Of a stretch of DNA of 64,000 nt, positions 42,673 to 50,656 are shown in pieces; within the stretch, counting starts at the first letter, position 1, and each line of letters opens with the position of its first letter. A program made the position numbers and the translations under genes. This DNA comes from Muribaculaceae bacterium (GTDB lineage Bacteria; Bacteroidota; Bacteroidia; Bacteroidales; Muribaculaceae). The stretch covers positions 48,553-112,552 of the forward strand of contig VSPM01000001.1 in NCBI GenBank assembly GCA_009775365.1. The letters are read 5' to 3'. The notes under the pieces are model-generated. The model made no database searches and was not told the DNA's origin. It saw only the letters and a list, made by a program, of their open reading frames with translations.

Positions 42673-44286
42673 ATGAACAGACAAACTGTAATTCCTAAAG
42701 AATCGCCGGTGACATCGTCAGGACGTAAAAAGAATCTGTCTACAGCGCATGGCTCTCTCTCGATGTGGGCCATGGCTATATTGATAATCACCTCGATACT
42801 TAGCCTTAGAGGATTGCCTTCTGAGGCCAAATATGGTGTCCAGTCTATATTTTTTTATTTGTTTGCGGCGGTTGTTTTCCTTCTCCCGTTTGCGCTTGTG
42901 TGTGCGGAGCTTGCCTCTACCTACACTAAATCGGGAGGGCTTTACCGTTGGGTGTCGGAGGCGTTCGGGCCTCGGCTCGGATGGCTTTCGATGTTTCTTG
43001 AGTGGCAGACTATTGTGATATGGTTTCCTACGGTGCTGATGTTTGCGGCCGCCTCGCTGGCTTATATGTTCTGGCCGGAGAGTTTTGACGAACGGCTTGC
43101 CTCAAACAAGTTTTATACGCTGGCTATAGCATTGCTGGTTTACTGGCTTTCCACTTGGAACGCATTCCGGGGGCAGAAGTCGGCAAACCTTCTTAGCACT
43201 TACGGCGGGTTATTGGGATGCATAATACCGGGTGCGATCCTGATTGTGCTTGGCATAATATATGTGTGCATCGGAAAGCCCGTGCAGTTGGATCATCTGC
43301 CGTTCTTCCCTGATTTTGGTGATGTAGGAACAATAGTGCTTGCCGCCTCTATATTTCTGTTTTATGCCGGAATGGAGATTCAGGCGGTTCATGTCAATGA
43401 TATGCGTAATCCTGCCAAGGATTTTCCGAAAGCTGTTTTTGTAGCAATTCTCGTTATAGTCGGGGTTTATTCTTTAGGCACTCTCATAATCGGAATTGCC
43501 ATACCCTCTAAGGATATTGACCTTTTGCAGTCATTGCTCGTGGCCTATAAGACACTCTGGCAGAGCTTCGGTTTGGGCTGGCTCGGCAATGTTATGGCGT
43601 TGCTTATCATGTTCGGTGTGATAGGGCAGGTAAGCGCTCTTGTGACCGGCCCTTCAGCCGGTCTGATGGCAGTGGCTCAAAGCGGTTATCTTCCGCGTTC
43701 GTTGCAGCGTGTCAACAAGAACAATGCCAATGTGCCGATTCTGCTTGTGCAGGGGGCGTTTGTGTCGTTGCTGCTTATGCTTATGATTGTGCTTCCTACC
43801 GTGGAAGCCGCTTATCAGATTATGTCGCAGATGGCTACAATAATTTATCTGGTAATGGTGATTGTGATTTATTGCGCTTTTATACGTCTGCGTCATACAC
43901 AACCCGGCAAGACAAGAGGCTTCAAAGTGCCCGGAGGCAAGTTCGGTGAATGGCTGGTTTGTGGAATAGGAATATTGGGAGCCTTCCTGGCATTGGCTTT
44001 AAGCTATCTTCCTCCTGAACAGATTACGACCGGTTCTCCTGTGACATATGTGAGTATAATTGTCATTGGGGTAGGCGTCATACTTGCGTTGCCTCTGATA
44101 ATTTATCATTACCGTAAACCGTCATGGCGTAATCCTGACACTCATTTTTATCCGTTTGACTGGCAGATAGAAGGACGTAAGCCCTCGGAAGTGTCGAAAT
44201 GGCCGGCCGGTTACGTCCCGACAGAAGAAGAGGTTGAGAAGGTGGAAACTCAGGCGATAGCCACTCATGCATCCGACAAAAAATAA
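42673..44286 (+). CDS. GadC-like amino-acid antiporter (APC superfamily), copy 2
   Basis: The 537-aa protein uses ATG 42673; the open start at 42628 lies inside the hairpin. It shares with copy 1 the GadC-type segments SLRGLPSEAKYGVQSIFFYLFAAVVFLLPFALVCAELAS, GGLYRWVSEAFGPRLGW and YAGMEIQAVHVNDMRNP, and the C-terminal tail (DWQIEGRKPSEVSKWPAGYVPT). It lies 129 bases behind the decarboxylase, so the enzyme and an antiporter form the usual pair of a decarboxylase acid-resistance system. It is convergent with the kinase gene, with only 10 bases between the stops. Confidence 0.87.
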   Translation: MNRQTVIPKESPVTSSGRKKNLSTAHGSLSMWAMAILIITSILSLRGLPSEAKYGVQSIFFYLFAAVVFLLPFALVCAELASTYTKSGGLYRWVSEAFGPRLGWLSMFLEWQTIVIWFPTVLMFAAASLAYMFWPESFDERLASNKFYTLAIALLVYWLSTWNAFRGQKSANLLSTYGGLLGCIIPGAILIVLGIIYVCIGKPVQLDHLPFFPDFGDVGTIVLAASIFLFYAGMEIQAVHVNDMRNPAKDFPKAVFVAILVIVGVYSLGTLIIGIAIPSKDIDLLQSLLVAYKTLWQSFGLGWLGNVMALLIMFGVIGQVSALVTGPSAGLMAVAQSGYLPRSLQRVNKNNANVPILLVQGAFVSLLLMLMIVLPTVEAAYQIMSQMATIIYLVMVIVIYCAFIRLRHTQPGKTRGFKVPGGKFGEWLVCGIGILGAFLALALSYLPPEQITTGSPVTYVSIIVIGVGVILALPLIIYHYRKPSWRNPDTHFYPFDWQIEGRKPSEVSKWPAGYVPTEEEVEKVETQAIATHASDKK

Positions 44287-44296
44287 CAGTGGAGTG

Positions 44297-45514
44297 TCAA
44301 GCGGGGGGGAGCTCGATGCGGAAGGTGGTGCCTTTGCCGAGCTCGGAGTCTTTGACGTAGATTTTGCCGCCGTGGTAGTCTTCGATGATGCGCTGCACGA
44401 GCGTGAGCCCGAGTCCCCAGCCACGTTTTTTTGTGGTGTAGCCCGGCGAGAACACGTTTTTGAAGTTTTTGCGCGCTATGCCTTTCCCGGTGTCGGCCAC
44501 GTCAATCCACACTTTCCCTTTCTCGGTGCCTGTGGTGATTGTCAGCGAGCCTTCCCCGCCCATGGCGTCAACGGCGTTTTTTGTGAGGTTTTCCATCACC
44601 CATTCAAAGAGCGGGGCAGAGAGCAGCACCCCATGGTCGTCTTCCGAAAGATTGAGCGAGATTTTAACTTTGCCGGATATGCGGCTTCTCATATATTGAA
44701 GTGACTGCTCTACAACCTGGTTGAGGTATTCAAGCTGCAGTTCGGGTCGCGACCCGATTTTTGAGAAGCGGTCGGCAATCACGGAAAGACGCTTTATGTC
44801 TTTGTTCATCTCGTCTGTCACCTCTTTCTCGGCGCCGGTTGAGGCAAGATACTCATTCCATGCCATGAGAGAGGATATGGGTGTGCCAAGCTGGTGGGCC
44901 GTTTCTTTCGACAAGCCGGCCCACACTCTGTTTTGCTCCGCTTTCTTGGTGTAGATCACAGCGAGATATATGATCAGGGCCAGGATTATCATCACTCCGA
45001 GCTGAATGTAGGGGTACATGCTCAGTCGCCGGAGCAGGATAGAGTCTTCGTAATATATATACTGGTAGGCGTTATAATAAATCTCTACCTTGATGAAATG
45101 CGGGTCGGTTTCGGAGAGCTGGCGCAGGGATTTCCCTTTTCCTGCTTCTTTGAGTCTTTCGGTAAGGTATTCGCGGTTTTGTTGCGACAGTTCTTCAAAG
45201 GCGGCCTTGTCGGCATCATTCTTGTCGGGCAGGCTGAAATTACGGAAATCGAGAATGTTGTAGGCCGAGTCGGATACGAGCACCGGAATCGAATTGTTCT
45301 GGCTGATGATTGCGAGCAGGAATTCAAAGTCGGAATCGACGTTGGCCTTGGCAAGGCGCTGGGTTGCGCTGGCCCATATGTCCATTCGTTCGCGCTCCTG
45401 CTGCGCGAGCTCCTTCACAAGGCTGTTGCTCACCAGCAGAAACAGGATGATGGCGAGAATTGATATTGCAAGAAAAATCAGTTTTCCTGTTCGTTGGCGT
45501 TCGTAGATTCCCAA
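44297..45514 (-). CDS. Sensor histidine kinase
   Basis: The 405-aa membrane kinase has helix 1 (12-33), a periplasmic region (35-168), helix 2 (170-188), and HisKA with His207 in LSKETAHQLGTPISS. The ATPase domain contains ENLTKNAVDAMGG (N box, about 309-320), DTGKGI (G1) and GWGLGLTLVQRII (G2). No response regulator is adjacent. It closes a run of genes on the minus strand starting at psd. The relic at 34068-34127 derives from a paralogue of this gene. Confidence 0.9.
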   Translation of the reverse strand: MGIYERQRTGKLIFLAISILAIILFLLVSNSLVKELAQQERERMDIWASATQRLAKANVDSDFEFLLAIISQNNSIPVLVSDSAYNILDFRNFSLPDKNDADKAAFEELSQQNREYLTERLKEAGKGKSLRQLSETDPHFIKVEIYYNAYQYIYYEDSILLRRLSMYPYIQLGVMIILALIIYLAVIYTKKAEQNRVWAGLSKETAHQLGTPISSLMAWNEYLASTGAEKEVTDEMNKDIKRLSVIADRFSKIGSRPELQLEYLNQVVEQSLQYMRSRISGKVKISLNLSEDDHGVLLSAPLFEWVMENLTKNAVDAMGGEGSLTITTGTEKGKVWIDVADTGKGIARKNFKNVFSPGYTTKKRGWGLGLTLVQRIIEDYHGGKIYVKDSELGKGTTFRIELPPA

Positions 45515-45525
45515 GGGAGATGATT

Positions 45526-46407
45526 TTAAAGGTTATCGTTGCGTGTTGAATCTGCAGAATCAGAGTTGCCGGCGGTTATGGCTTCGAGAATGAACTGCGC
45601 CACAGAGTCGGAAGTGTTAGGCCCGATTATTATGTCGGCCACTTCTTTCACTTCTTCTACAGCATTTTCCACTGCTATTGCCACATCGGCCACACGGAGC
45701 ATGGGTATGTCGTTGATATTGTCGCCAAAAGCGGCCACACGGTCTGCCCCTGTGTGAAGTTTCAGCCATTTCAAGGCGTCGGCTTTTGACGCTCCCGGGG
45801 CAAATATTTCCATCAGCCCGATTTCCGGCCCATATATGTCGTGATAGAACACCGCGTTGCAGTCATTGTGTGCCCGGATGTCGTTATAGGTGCTCTCCAC
45901 AATGTCGGAAGGCTGCATGGCATAGAACAACACAACGTTGTCAAGGCGAGCCGGAATGTCGGAGCATCCGTTTTCGGCTATGTGAAAGACTTTATAAATT
46001 GAGTCGTCGCGTTCGGAGATAAAATTTTTCTCGCCTTCAGACAACGGGCCGGTGTGATAGATATGGATCACATTGTCTTTCAATGTGTAGATAAAAGCCG
46101 GGAGCGAGTGTGCGTGAATTGTGGCAAGTATTGACTCTGCCGTTTCCTGCTTCATGGTGACAGGATGAGAGAACGTCTTGTCGAGCGGATTCCATACTGC
46201 CGCCCCGGTCATGACTATGAAGGGGAGGCGGGCCTCTACGTCTTTGAGGAGAATTGCCACTGTTGACGGCGTGCGGGCGGTGGCAACACTGAACAACGCG
46301 CCTTTAGAGATTGCCTCGTTTAGCATTGCGACGGTGTTGGCCGACAATCGGCTGTCGGATGACAGAAGAGTGCCGTCGAGGTCACTTATAAATAGAGTTT
46401 TTGCCAT
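45526..46407 (-). CDS. HAD-superfamily Cof-type phosphatase
   Basis: The 293-aa protein starts at ATG 46407 (MAKTLFISDLDGTLLSSDSRLS). Motif I is DLDGT (nucleophile Asp9, Asp11), motif II is SVATARTPS, Lys is in PGASKADALKWL, and motif III is FGDNINDIPML. The type IIB cap covers about 85-190. Members dephosphorylate sugar phosphates and cofactors such as FMN or PLP; the substrate is unknown. It lies 11 bases from the kinase gene. Confidence 0.9.
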   Translation of the reverse strand: MAKTLFISDLDGTLLSSDSRLSANTVAMLNEAISKGALFSVATARTPSTVAILLKDVEARLPFIVMTGAAVWNPLDKTFSHPVTMKQETAESILATIHAHSLPAFIYTLKDNVIHIYHTGPLSEGEKNFISERDDSIYKVFHIAENGCSDIPARLDNVVLFYAMQPSDIVESTYNDIRAHNDCNAVFYHDIYGPEIGLMEIFAPGASKADALKWLKLHTGADRVAAFGDNINDIPMLRVADVAIAVENAVEEVKEVADIIIGPNTSDSVAQFILEAITAGNSDSADSTRNDNL

Positions 46408-46443
46408 AAGATTCACAATAAGAAAACCATTCCGGCTTCGCTG

Positions 46444-46869
46444 TCAGTTTTTGATTTCCTCCCATTCGGCATCGCTCACCTGGCTTTCCTGATAGGAGGA
46501 AGAAGAAGCTCTGCCGGGTTTGCCGTCGGTGCGTATTTCGGTTTCCGAGTAGTCGATGGTTTCCACAAATTCCACGTCTTCGGCATATTCCTTGGGTATG
46601 ATAGGCCCGTTTTGACGGCCCCGGGGGCCGCTCCTTCTGCGCGAGGAACTGCGGGTTCCCTCGTAGGTGTAGCCGCCATTGTCAGAGCCGGAAGAATTGG
46701 CTGCATGCCGGGCTTGCTGCCTGGCTTTCCTTGAGCCGGGGCGAGGCGGCATTCCGGCGGCATTTCTGATGAAGTCTTCCGCGCGATTGGCCATGAACCG
46801 GGCCATCCAGCGTTTAATCATGGGCCAGCAAAGGAAGAGAAGAATTAATACTATTAAGAATATTCCCAT
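46444..46869 (-). CDS. DUF4834 family protein
   Basis: The 141-aa protein has one N-terminal membrane helix (GIFLIVLILLFLCWPMIKRWMARFM), followed by a low-complexity basic and serine-rich region and an acidic C-terminus (EYAEDVEFVETIDYSETEI). This pattern matches DUF4834, a small Bacteroidetes membrane-protein family without a known function. It lies between pssA and the HAD gene and probably shares their transcript. Confidence 0.8.
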   Translation of the reverse strand: MGIFLIVLILLFLCWPMIKRWMARFMANRAEDFIRNAAGMPPRPGSRKARQQARHAANSSGSDNGGYTYEGTRSSSRRRSGPRGRQNGPIIPKEYAEDVEFVETIDYSETEIRTDGKPGRASSSSYQESQVSDAEWEEIKN

Positions 46870-46936
46870 TTTGGGTTGATTGTCTAAGATATAACAGATT
46901 TTGAGAGTGCGAACTGATGTGTGTGACGCCTGCGGC

Positions 46937-47635
46937 TCACTTCCTGAATGCTACAGAGAGAAGAATGTAGAACACGATCAGCCAGAGCAGCCCTGCCACT
47001 CCGAGGGTGAAGCAGAACACTGCGGCCGCCACAATGAGCAAGAGCTGTGGCGCATTGTCTTTAAAAGAGAAGTGCTTTATTTTGAGGGAGAACATTCTGA
47101 GCGGAGAATTCATGAGCCAGCATTCCACGCAAAGGACAGGGATGAAGCAATACCATTCGGCAAGGAAATCCACTCCTTGCGACATCAAGGCCGCATATCC
47201 AATCCAGAATATGGCGTTTGCAGGAATCGGCAGCCCAATGAACGAAGTGGTCTGCCGGGTGTCGATATTGAATCTTGCGAGTCGTATCGCTCCTGCCACC
47301 GGAATCAGCAAGGCCGCCCAGCATATCCAAGAACCCGGCTGCTGCGCAGCGAGGAGATTGAACATTATCATTGCCGGGGCCACTCCGAATGTCACCAGGT
47401 CGCAAAGCGAGTCAAGCTCCTTCCCCAAATTTGAGTATGCGTGAAGCGCGCGAGCCGCAAACCCGTCGAAGAAGTCTGCCACGGCGCCGACGGCTATGAA
47501 TATGAAGGCCCATTGAAAAGCCATCAGCCCCCAAAGCGGGTCATAGGCATGTGCGGCGGCCACTATGGCCATACACCCTGCAGCGAGGTTGATGCAGGTG
47601 ATTGAGTTTGGAATGTTTTTTACAATCGGATTCAT
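46937..47635 (-). CDS. pssA: CDP-diacylglycerol-serine O-phosphatidyltransferase
   Basis: The 232-aa integral membrane enzyme makes phosphatidylserine. The CDP-alcohol phosphotransferase motif DGx2ARx8Gx3Dx3D is complete: Asp57, Gly58, Ala61-Arg62, Gly71, Asp75, Asp79. About eight membrane helices are predicted. It overlaps psd by four bases, so the product passes directly to decarboxylation to phosphatidylethanolamine. Confidence 0.93.
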   Translation of the reverse strand: MNPIVKNIPNSITCINLAAGCMAIVAAAHAYDPLWGLMAFQWAFIFIAVGAVADFFDGFAARALHAYSNLGKELDSLCDLVTFGVAPAMIMFNLLAAQQPGSWICWAALLIPVAGAIRLARFNIDTRQTTSFIGLPIPANAIFWIGYAALMSQGVDFLAEWYCFIPVLCVECWLMNSPLRMFSLKIKHFSFKDNAPQLLLIVAAAVFCFTLGVAGLLWLIVFYILLSVAFRK

Positions 47636-48309
47636 TTCGTTTTGTTTGAAGAATTGAGACGTGCCACAGGTGTAACACCTCCCTTGACGATTTGTTTCAT
47701 TCCAACGAGAATTTCTGCGTCAATCGGGAGGTAAAGGTCAACTCGTGAGCCGAATTTTATGAAGCCGAGATGCCCGTCGATGTTGGCCTTATGGCCTTTG
47801 CGGGCATAAGTCACGATTCTTCTTGCCATGGCCCCGGCTATCTGTCGGGCCACGATAGTAGTTCCGTCGGGAGTGGTCATGGCGATAGTGCTTCGCTCGT
47901 TGTCGGTGCTTGCTTTCGGGAGGTAGGCGGAGAGGAAGCGCCCGCGATGATGGCGCACATATTCCACGGCGCCGTCGATAGGATACCAGTTGGCATGGAC
48001 GTTCAGGGGTGACATGAACACCGATAGCATTATCACCTCTTTTTTCAGGTATTCCGGCTCAAACACTTTTTCTATTGCCACAACTTTCCCGTCGACAGAA
48101 CTGACCACCATGTTCTTTCTGTCGCCTTTGTAATGGCGTTTGGGACAACGGAAGAAATTAAAGACGAAAAGGTATACTACAACCGAAATTGTGGAGAAGA
48201 TAACGGGTATGGCATGCGGAGGCATAAAAAGCCACACCGGCACGTTGAGCGCGGCAAGCACGAGGAGCAGTAGGATGAGTATGTTGGTGCCTTCTCTATG
48301 AATTTTCAC
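47632..48309 (-). CDS. psd: Phosphatidylserine decarboxylase (housekeeping)
   Basis: The 225-aa short-form PSD has two N-terminal membrane helices (8-50) and the catalytic domain: VVSSVDGKV (Asp73), MSPLNVHANWYPIDG (His105), and the self-cleavage site FGSRVDLYLP with Ser188. It turns phosphatidylserine into phosphatidylethanolamine at the inner membrane. It is the first gene of a psd-pssA operon and overlaps pssA by four bases. Its presence argues that the long-form enzyme at 41386 has another job. Confidence 0.95.
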   Translation of the reverse strand: MKIHREGTNILILLLLVLAALNVPVWLFMPPHAIPVIFSTISVVVYLFVFNFFRCPKRHYKGDRKNMVVSSVDGKVVAIEKVFEPEYLKKEVIMLSVFMSPLNVHANWYPIDGAVEYVRHHRGRFLSAYLPKASTDNERSTIAMTTPDGTTIVARQIAGAMARRIVTYARKGHKANIDGHLGFIKFGSRVDLYLPIDAEILVGMKQIVKGGVTPVARLNSSNKTK

Positions 48310-48391
48310 GTGATCTCTGGCTTTTGTCGGGTTGAGGGGTATTGGCCTGACCCTAAGGTCCGGGAGAGGTGTGCCGGATTAATATTGAATG

Positions 48392-48438
48392 CAAATTTAC
48401 TGTTTTTATCTGTGTTTCGCAAATTTTTCGTAACTTTA
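48392..48438. promoter_or_regulatory. Divergent promoters of psd (-) and the lipid kinase (+)
   Basis: On the minus strand, TTTG (48420-48423), a 20-base spacer and TAAATTTG (48392-48399) form a consensus promoter about 75 bases before psd. On the plus strand, TAACTTTA (48431-48438) is one base from the -7 consensus and lies 31 bases before ATG 48470. The two overlap back to back. Confidence 0.65.
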
Positions 48439-48469
48439 CATGCCTTTTTCACTGGCCAACTAAGACGAG

Positions 48470-49435
48470 ATGGAACAAAGACAAGCATTATTGGTTATAA
48501 ATCCTGTGGCCGGCACACGGTCAAAACAGGGTCTGGAAGAAGTGGTTTCGCGCCGTTTGGAAGAAGTGGGAGTGTCGGTGAAGACAGTCCGGACTTCAGG
48601 CTCCGGCGATGCTGCCGAGTTTGCAGGCAGCGCGGCGTCAGACGGTTATGAAATGGTGATTTCAGCAGGGGGCGACGGCACTGTGAATGAAATAGCCGGG
48701 GCTTTGTCTCACACAGACACTGCTCTCGGGATACTTCCGTTGGGCTCAGGCAACGGGCTTGCGCGTTCGCTCGGCATACCACAGGATGTGGTGGAAGCCT
48801 TGAATATTATTGCCGAAGGACATTCAATCAGATGCGACCGGGGGATTGTGAACAGCCTGCCGTTTTATTGCACTTTCGGAGTGGGTTTCGATGCTGCCGT
48901 GAGCGAAAAATTCGCGTCGATGAAGAGGCGCGGGAGAGTCACATATGTCAGAAGCGTATTTCAGGAGTTTCTGAAATATCGCAGCCAGCCTTATGCGCTA
49001 TCTATCGGAGGAGCGGTCATCACCGAGCAGGCATTCCTGATAGCTGTGTGCAACGCTTCCCAATATGGCAACAATGCCTATATCGCTCCGCAGGCCAAAC
49101 TTTCCGACGGGTTGCTCGACATAACAGTGGTGCATTCCGGCTCTCCATTGTCGACTATGAAGGTTGGCGTTGATTTGCTTACGGGGTATCTTGACCGCAA
49201 CACGAGTATTGACACATTCAGGGTGAGCGCGGCCACGATCACTCGGCTCGGATGCGGGCCGGTGCATGTTGACGGCGACCCGCTTACGCTTGGGAGGAGC
49301 CTTGAAATCACATGCGACCCGGCGGCTCTCACAGTCTATGCACCGGAGAAGGAGTCGGAGTTCAAGCCTATAATGTCGCCGCTTCGTGCCATGCTTGACG
49401 ATCTCCGCTATGATGTGCTTTCCAAATTTCGCTGA
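48470..49435 (+). CDS. Diacylglycerol/lipid kinase family protein (YegS/DagK-like)
   Basis: The 321-aa protein starts with LLVINPVAGTRSKQGLEEVV and contains the catalytic-domain motif SAGGDGTVNEIAGAL (about 63-77) and LPLGSGNGLARSLG. The second domain is beta-rich with GVGFDAAVSEKFA. Members phosphorylate diacylglycerol, phosphatidylglycerol or sphingoid lipids; Bacteroidales sphingolipids are possible substrates. It is divergent from psd/pssA and so linked to phospholipid metabolism. Confidence 0.88.
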   Translation: MEQRQALLVINPVAGTRSKQGLEEVVSRRLEEVGVSVKTVRTSGSGDAAEFAGSAASDGYEMVISAGGDGTVNEIAGALSHTDTALGILPLGSGNGLARSLGIPQDVVEALNIIAEGHSIRCDRGIVNSLPFYCTFGVGFDAAVSEKFASMKRRGRVTYVRSVFQEFLKYRSQPYALSIGGAVITEQAFLIAVCNASQYGNNAYIAPQAKLSDGLLDITVVHSGSPLSTMKVGVDLLTGYLDRNTSIDTFRVSAATITRLGCGPVHVDGDPLTLGRSLEITCDPAALTVYAPEKESEFKPIMSPLRAMLDDLRYDVLSKFR

Positions 49436-49512
49436 TTTTAGAGCGCGCTCTTACACATGGGTGCTCCCCTCGCCGAATAACGGCAGGCAATTTCAGCCGG
49501 GATTTGGGATGA

Positions 49513-50493
49513 TTATCTGATTGCCTTGATGATGAGGTAGGCTATGTAGGCGGCGTAACCGGCTGCGAGGATTGCCCCTTCCCGGCGGTTGATGGTGCGC
49601 TTGCCCCATACCCAGCCGAATATCCAAAGAAGGATGGAGCCGGCGAGCAGCACCCCGAAGTCGATGGCGTTAATCGTGCCGAGGTCAAGAGGCTTCACTG
49701 TGGCGCAGATGCCAATAATCATAAACACGTTCAGCACGCATGAGCCCACGACGTTGCCTACAGCAATTCCGGAATGCCCTTTCAGGGCAGCGACGAGCGA
49801 TGTGAACAAATCGGGAATTGAGCTTCCTATGGCAACTACTGTCAGCCCCACCATAGCTTCCGACATTCCGCATTTGCGGGCTATCCCGGACGCCCCGGAA
49901 ACAATCCAGTTGCCGCCAACCACGAGGGCCGCAAGGCCGCCGGCTATCATTATGCAGCAGAGCCATATCCTGATAGGCTTTTGAGGCACAGGGCTGTTGC
50001 CTGCGGTGGGTGGTGTGTCTTGCATACGGGCAATCATATATGTGACGTAGCCATAGATTATTAGGAAACATATAAGCACAAGCCCGTCAGAGCGGTTCAT
50101 AATGTCGACCCGGGCATTGTCTACCAGTGTGTCGCAACCGAGAATGAAAAGCACTGCCGACGATAGAATCACCATTGGAAACTCTTTGTGGAGAGTCTGG
50201 CCGCTCACCAGGATCGGGCGCACCATGGCGCAAATGCCGATTACGAGAAGTATGTCGAAGATATTGGCGCCCAGAATATCGCCGACGGCAATCTGGGCTT
50301 TGTCCTGAATGGTGGATGTCAGCGAAATTACGAGGTCGGGCGTGGAGGAACCGAATGCCACTATCGTGAGGCCGATCACAAGGTCTGACACTTTGAAGCG
50401 ACGTGCTATGGCCGAGGCTCCGTCGGTGAGATAATTGGCTCCTCCCATCACAAGGACAAGACCGAGGCAAAAGAAAAGAATCTCGTGGAACAT
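49513..50493 (-). CDS. Calcium/sodium antiporter, CaCA family (YrbG-like)
   Basis: The 326-aa protein uses ATG 50493; the upstream extension to 50583 has no family sequence and overlaps a terminator. Ten membrane helices are arranged in two inverted halves, each with an alpha-repeat: VAFGSSTPDLVISL with VGDILGANIFDI, and VAIGSSIPDLFTSL with VGNVVGSCVLN. The acidic residues in these repeats bind the exchanged ion. A hydrophilic loop at about 155-170 separates the halves. Isolated gene. Confidence 0.92.
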   Translation of the reverse strand: MFHEILFFCLGLVLVMGGANYLTDGASAIARRFKVSDLVIGLTIVAFGSSTPDLVISLTSTIQDKAQIAVGDILGANIFDILLVIGICAMVRPILVSGQTLHKEFPMVILSSAVLFILGCDTLVDNARVDIMNRSDGLVLICFLIIYGYVTYMIARMQDTPPTAGNSPVPQKPIRIWLCCIMIAGGLAALVVGGNWIVSGASGIARKCGMSEAMVGLTVVAIGSSIPDLFTSLVAALKGHSGIAVGNVVGSCVLNVFMIIGICATVKPLDLGTINAIDFGVLLAGSILLWIFGWVWGKRTINRREGAILAAGYAAYIAYLIIKAIR

Positions 50494-50582
50494 AGTGTAA
50501 TGATTAAGGATTTCAAGATAATATAATAAGGAGAGGGGAAAGAGCCTTGCAATCGTCATGACCGCCGGCCGGTTCAACAACA

Positions 50583-50617
50583 AAAGGCTCTTACGAAATT
50601 AAAACGTAAGAGCCTTT
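50583..50617 (-). terminator. Terminator of the efflux operon
   Basis: A perfect 13-bp stem (50583-50595 with 50605-50617; arm AAAGGCTCTTACG) lies 40 bases past the last gene of the ABC operon on the minus strand and ends in a T-rich tract. Confidence 0.8.
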
Positions 50618-50656
50618 CCTAAGGTTTTAAACCTGATATATTGAGAAAACTGTGGG

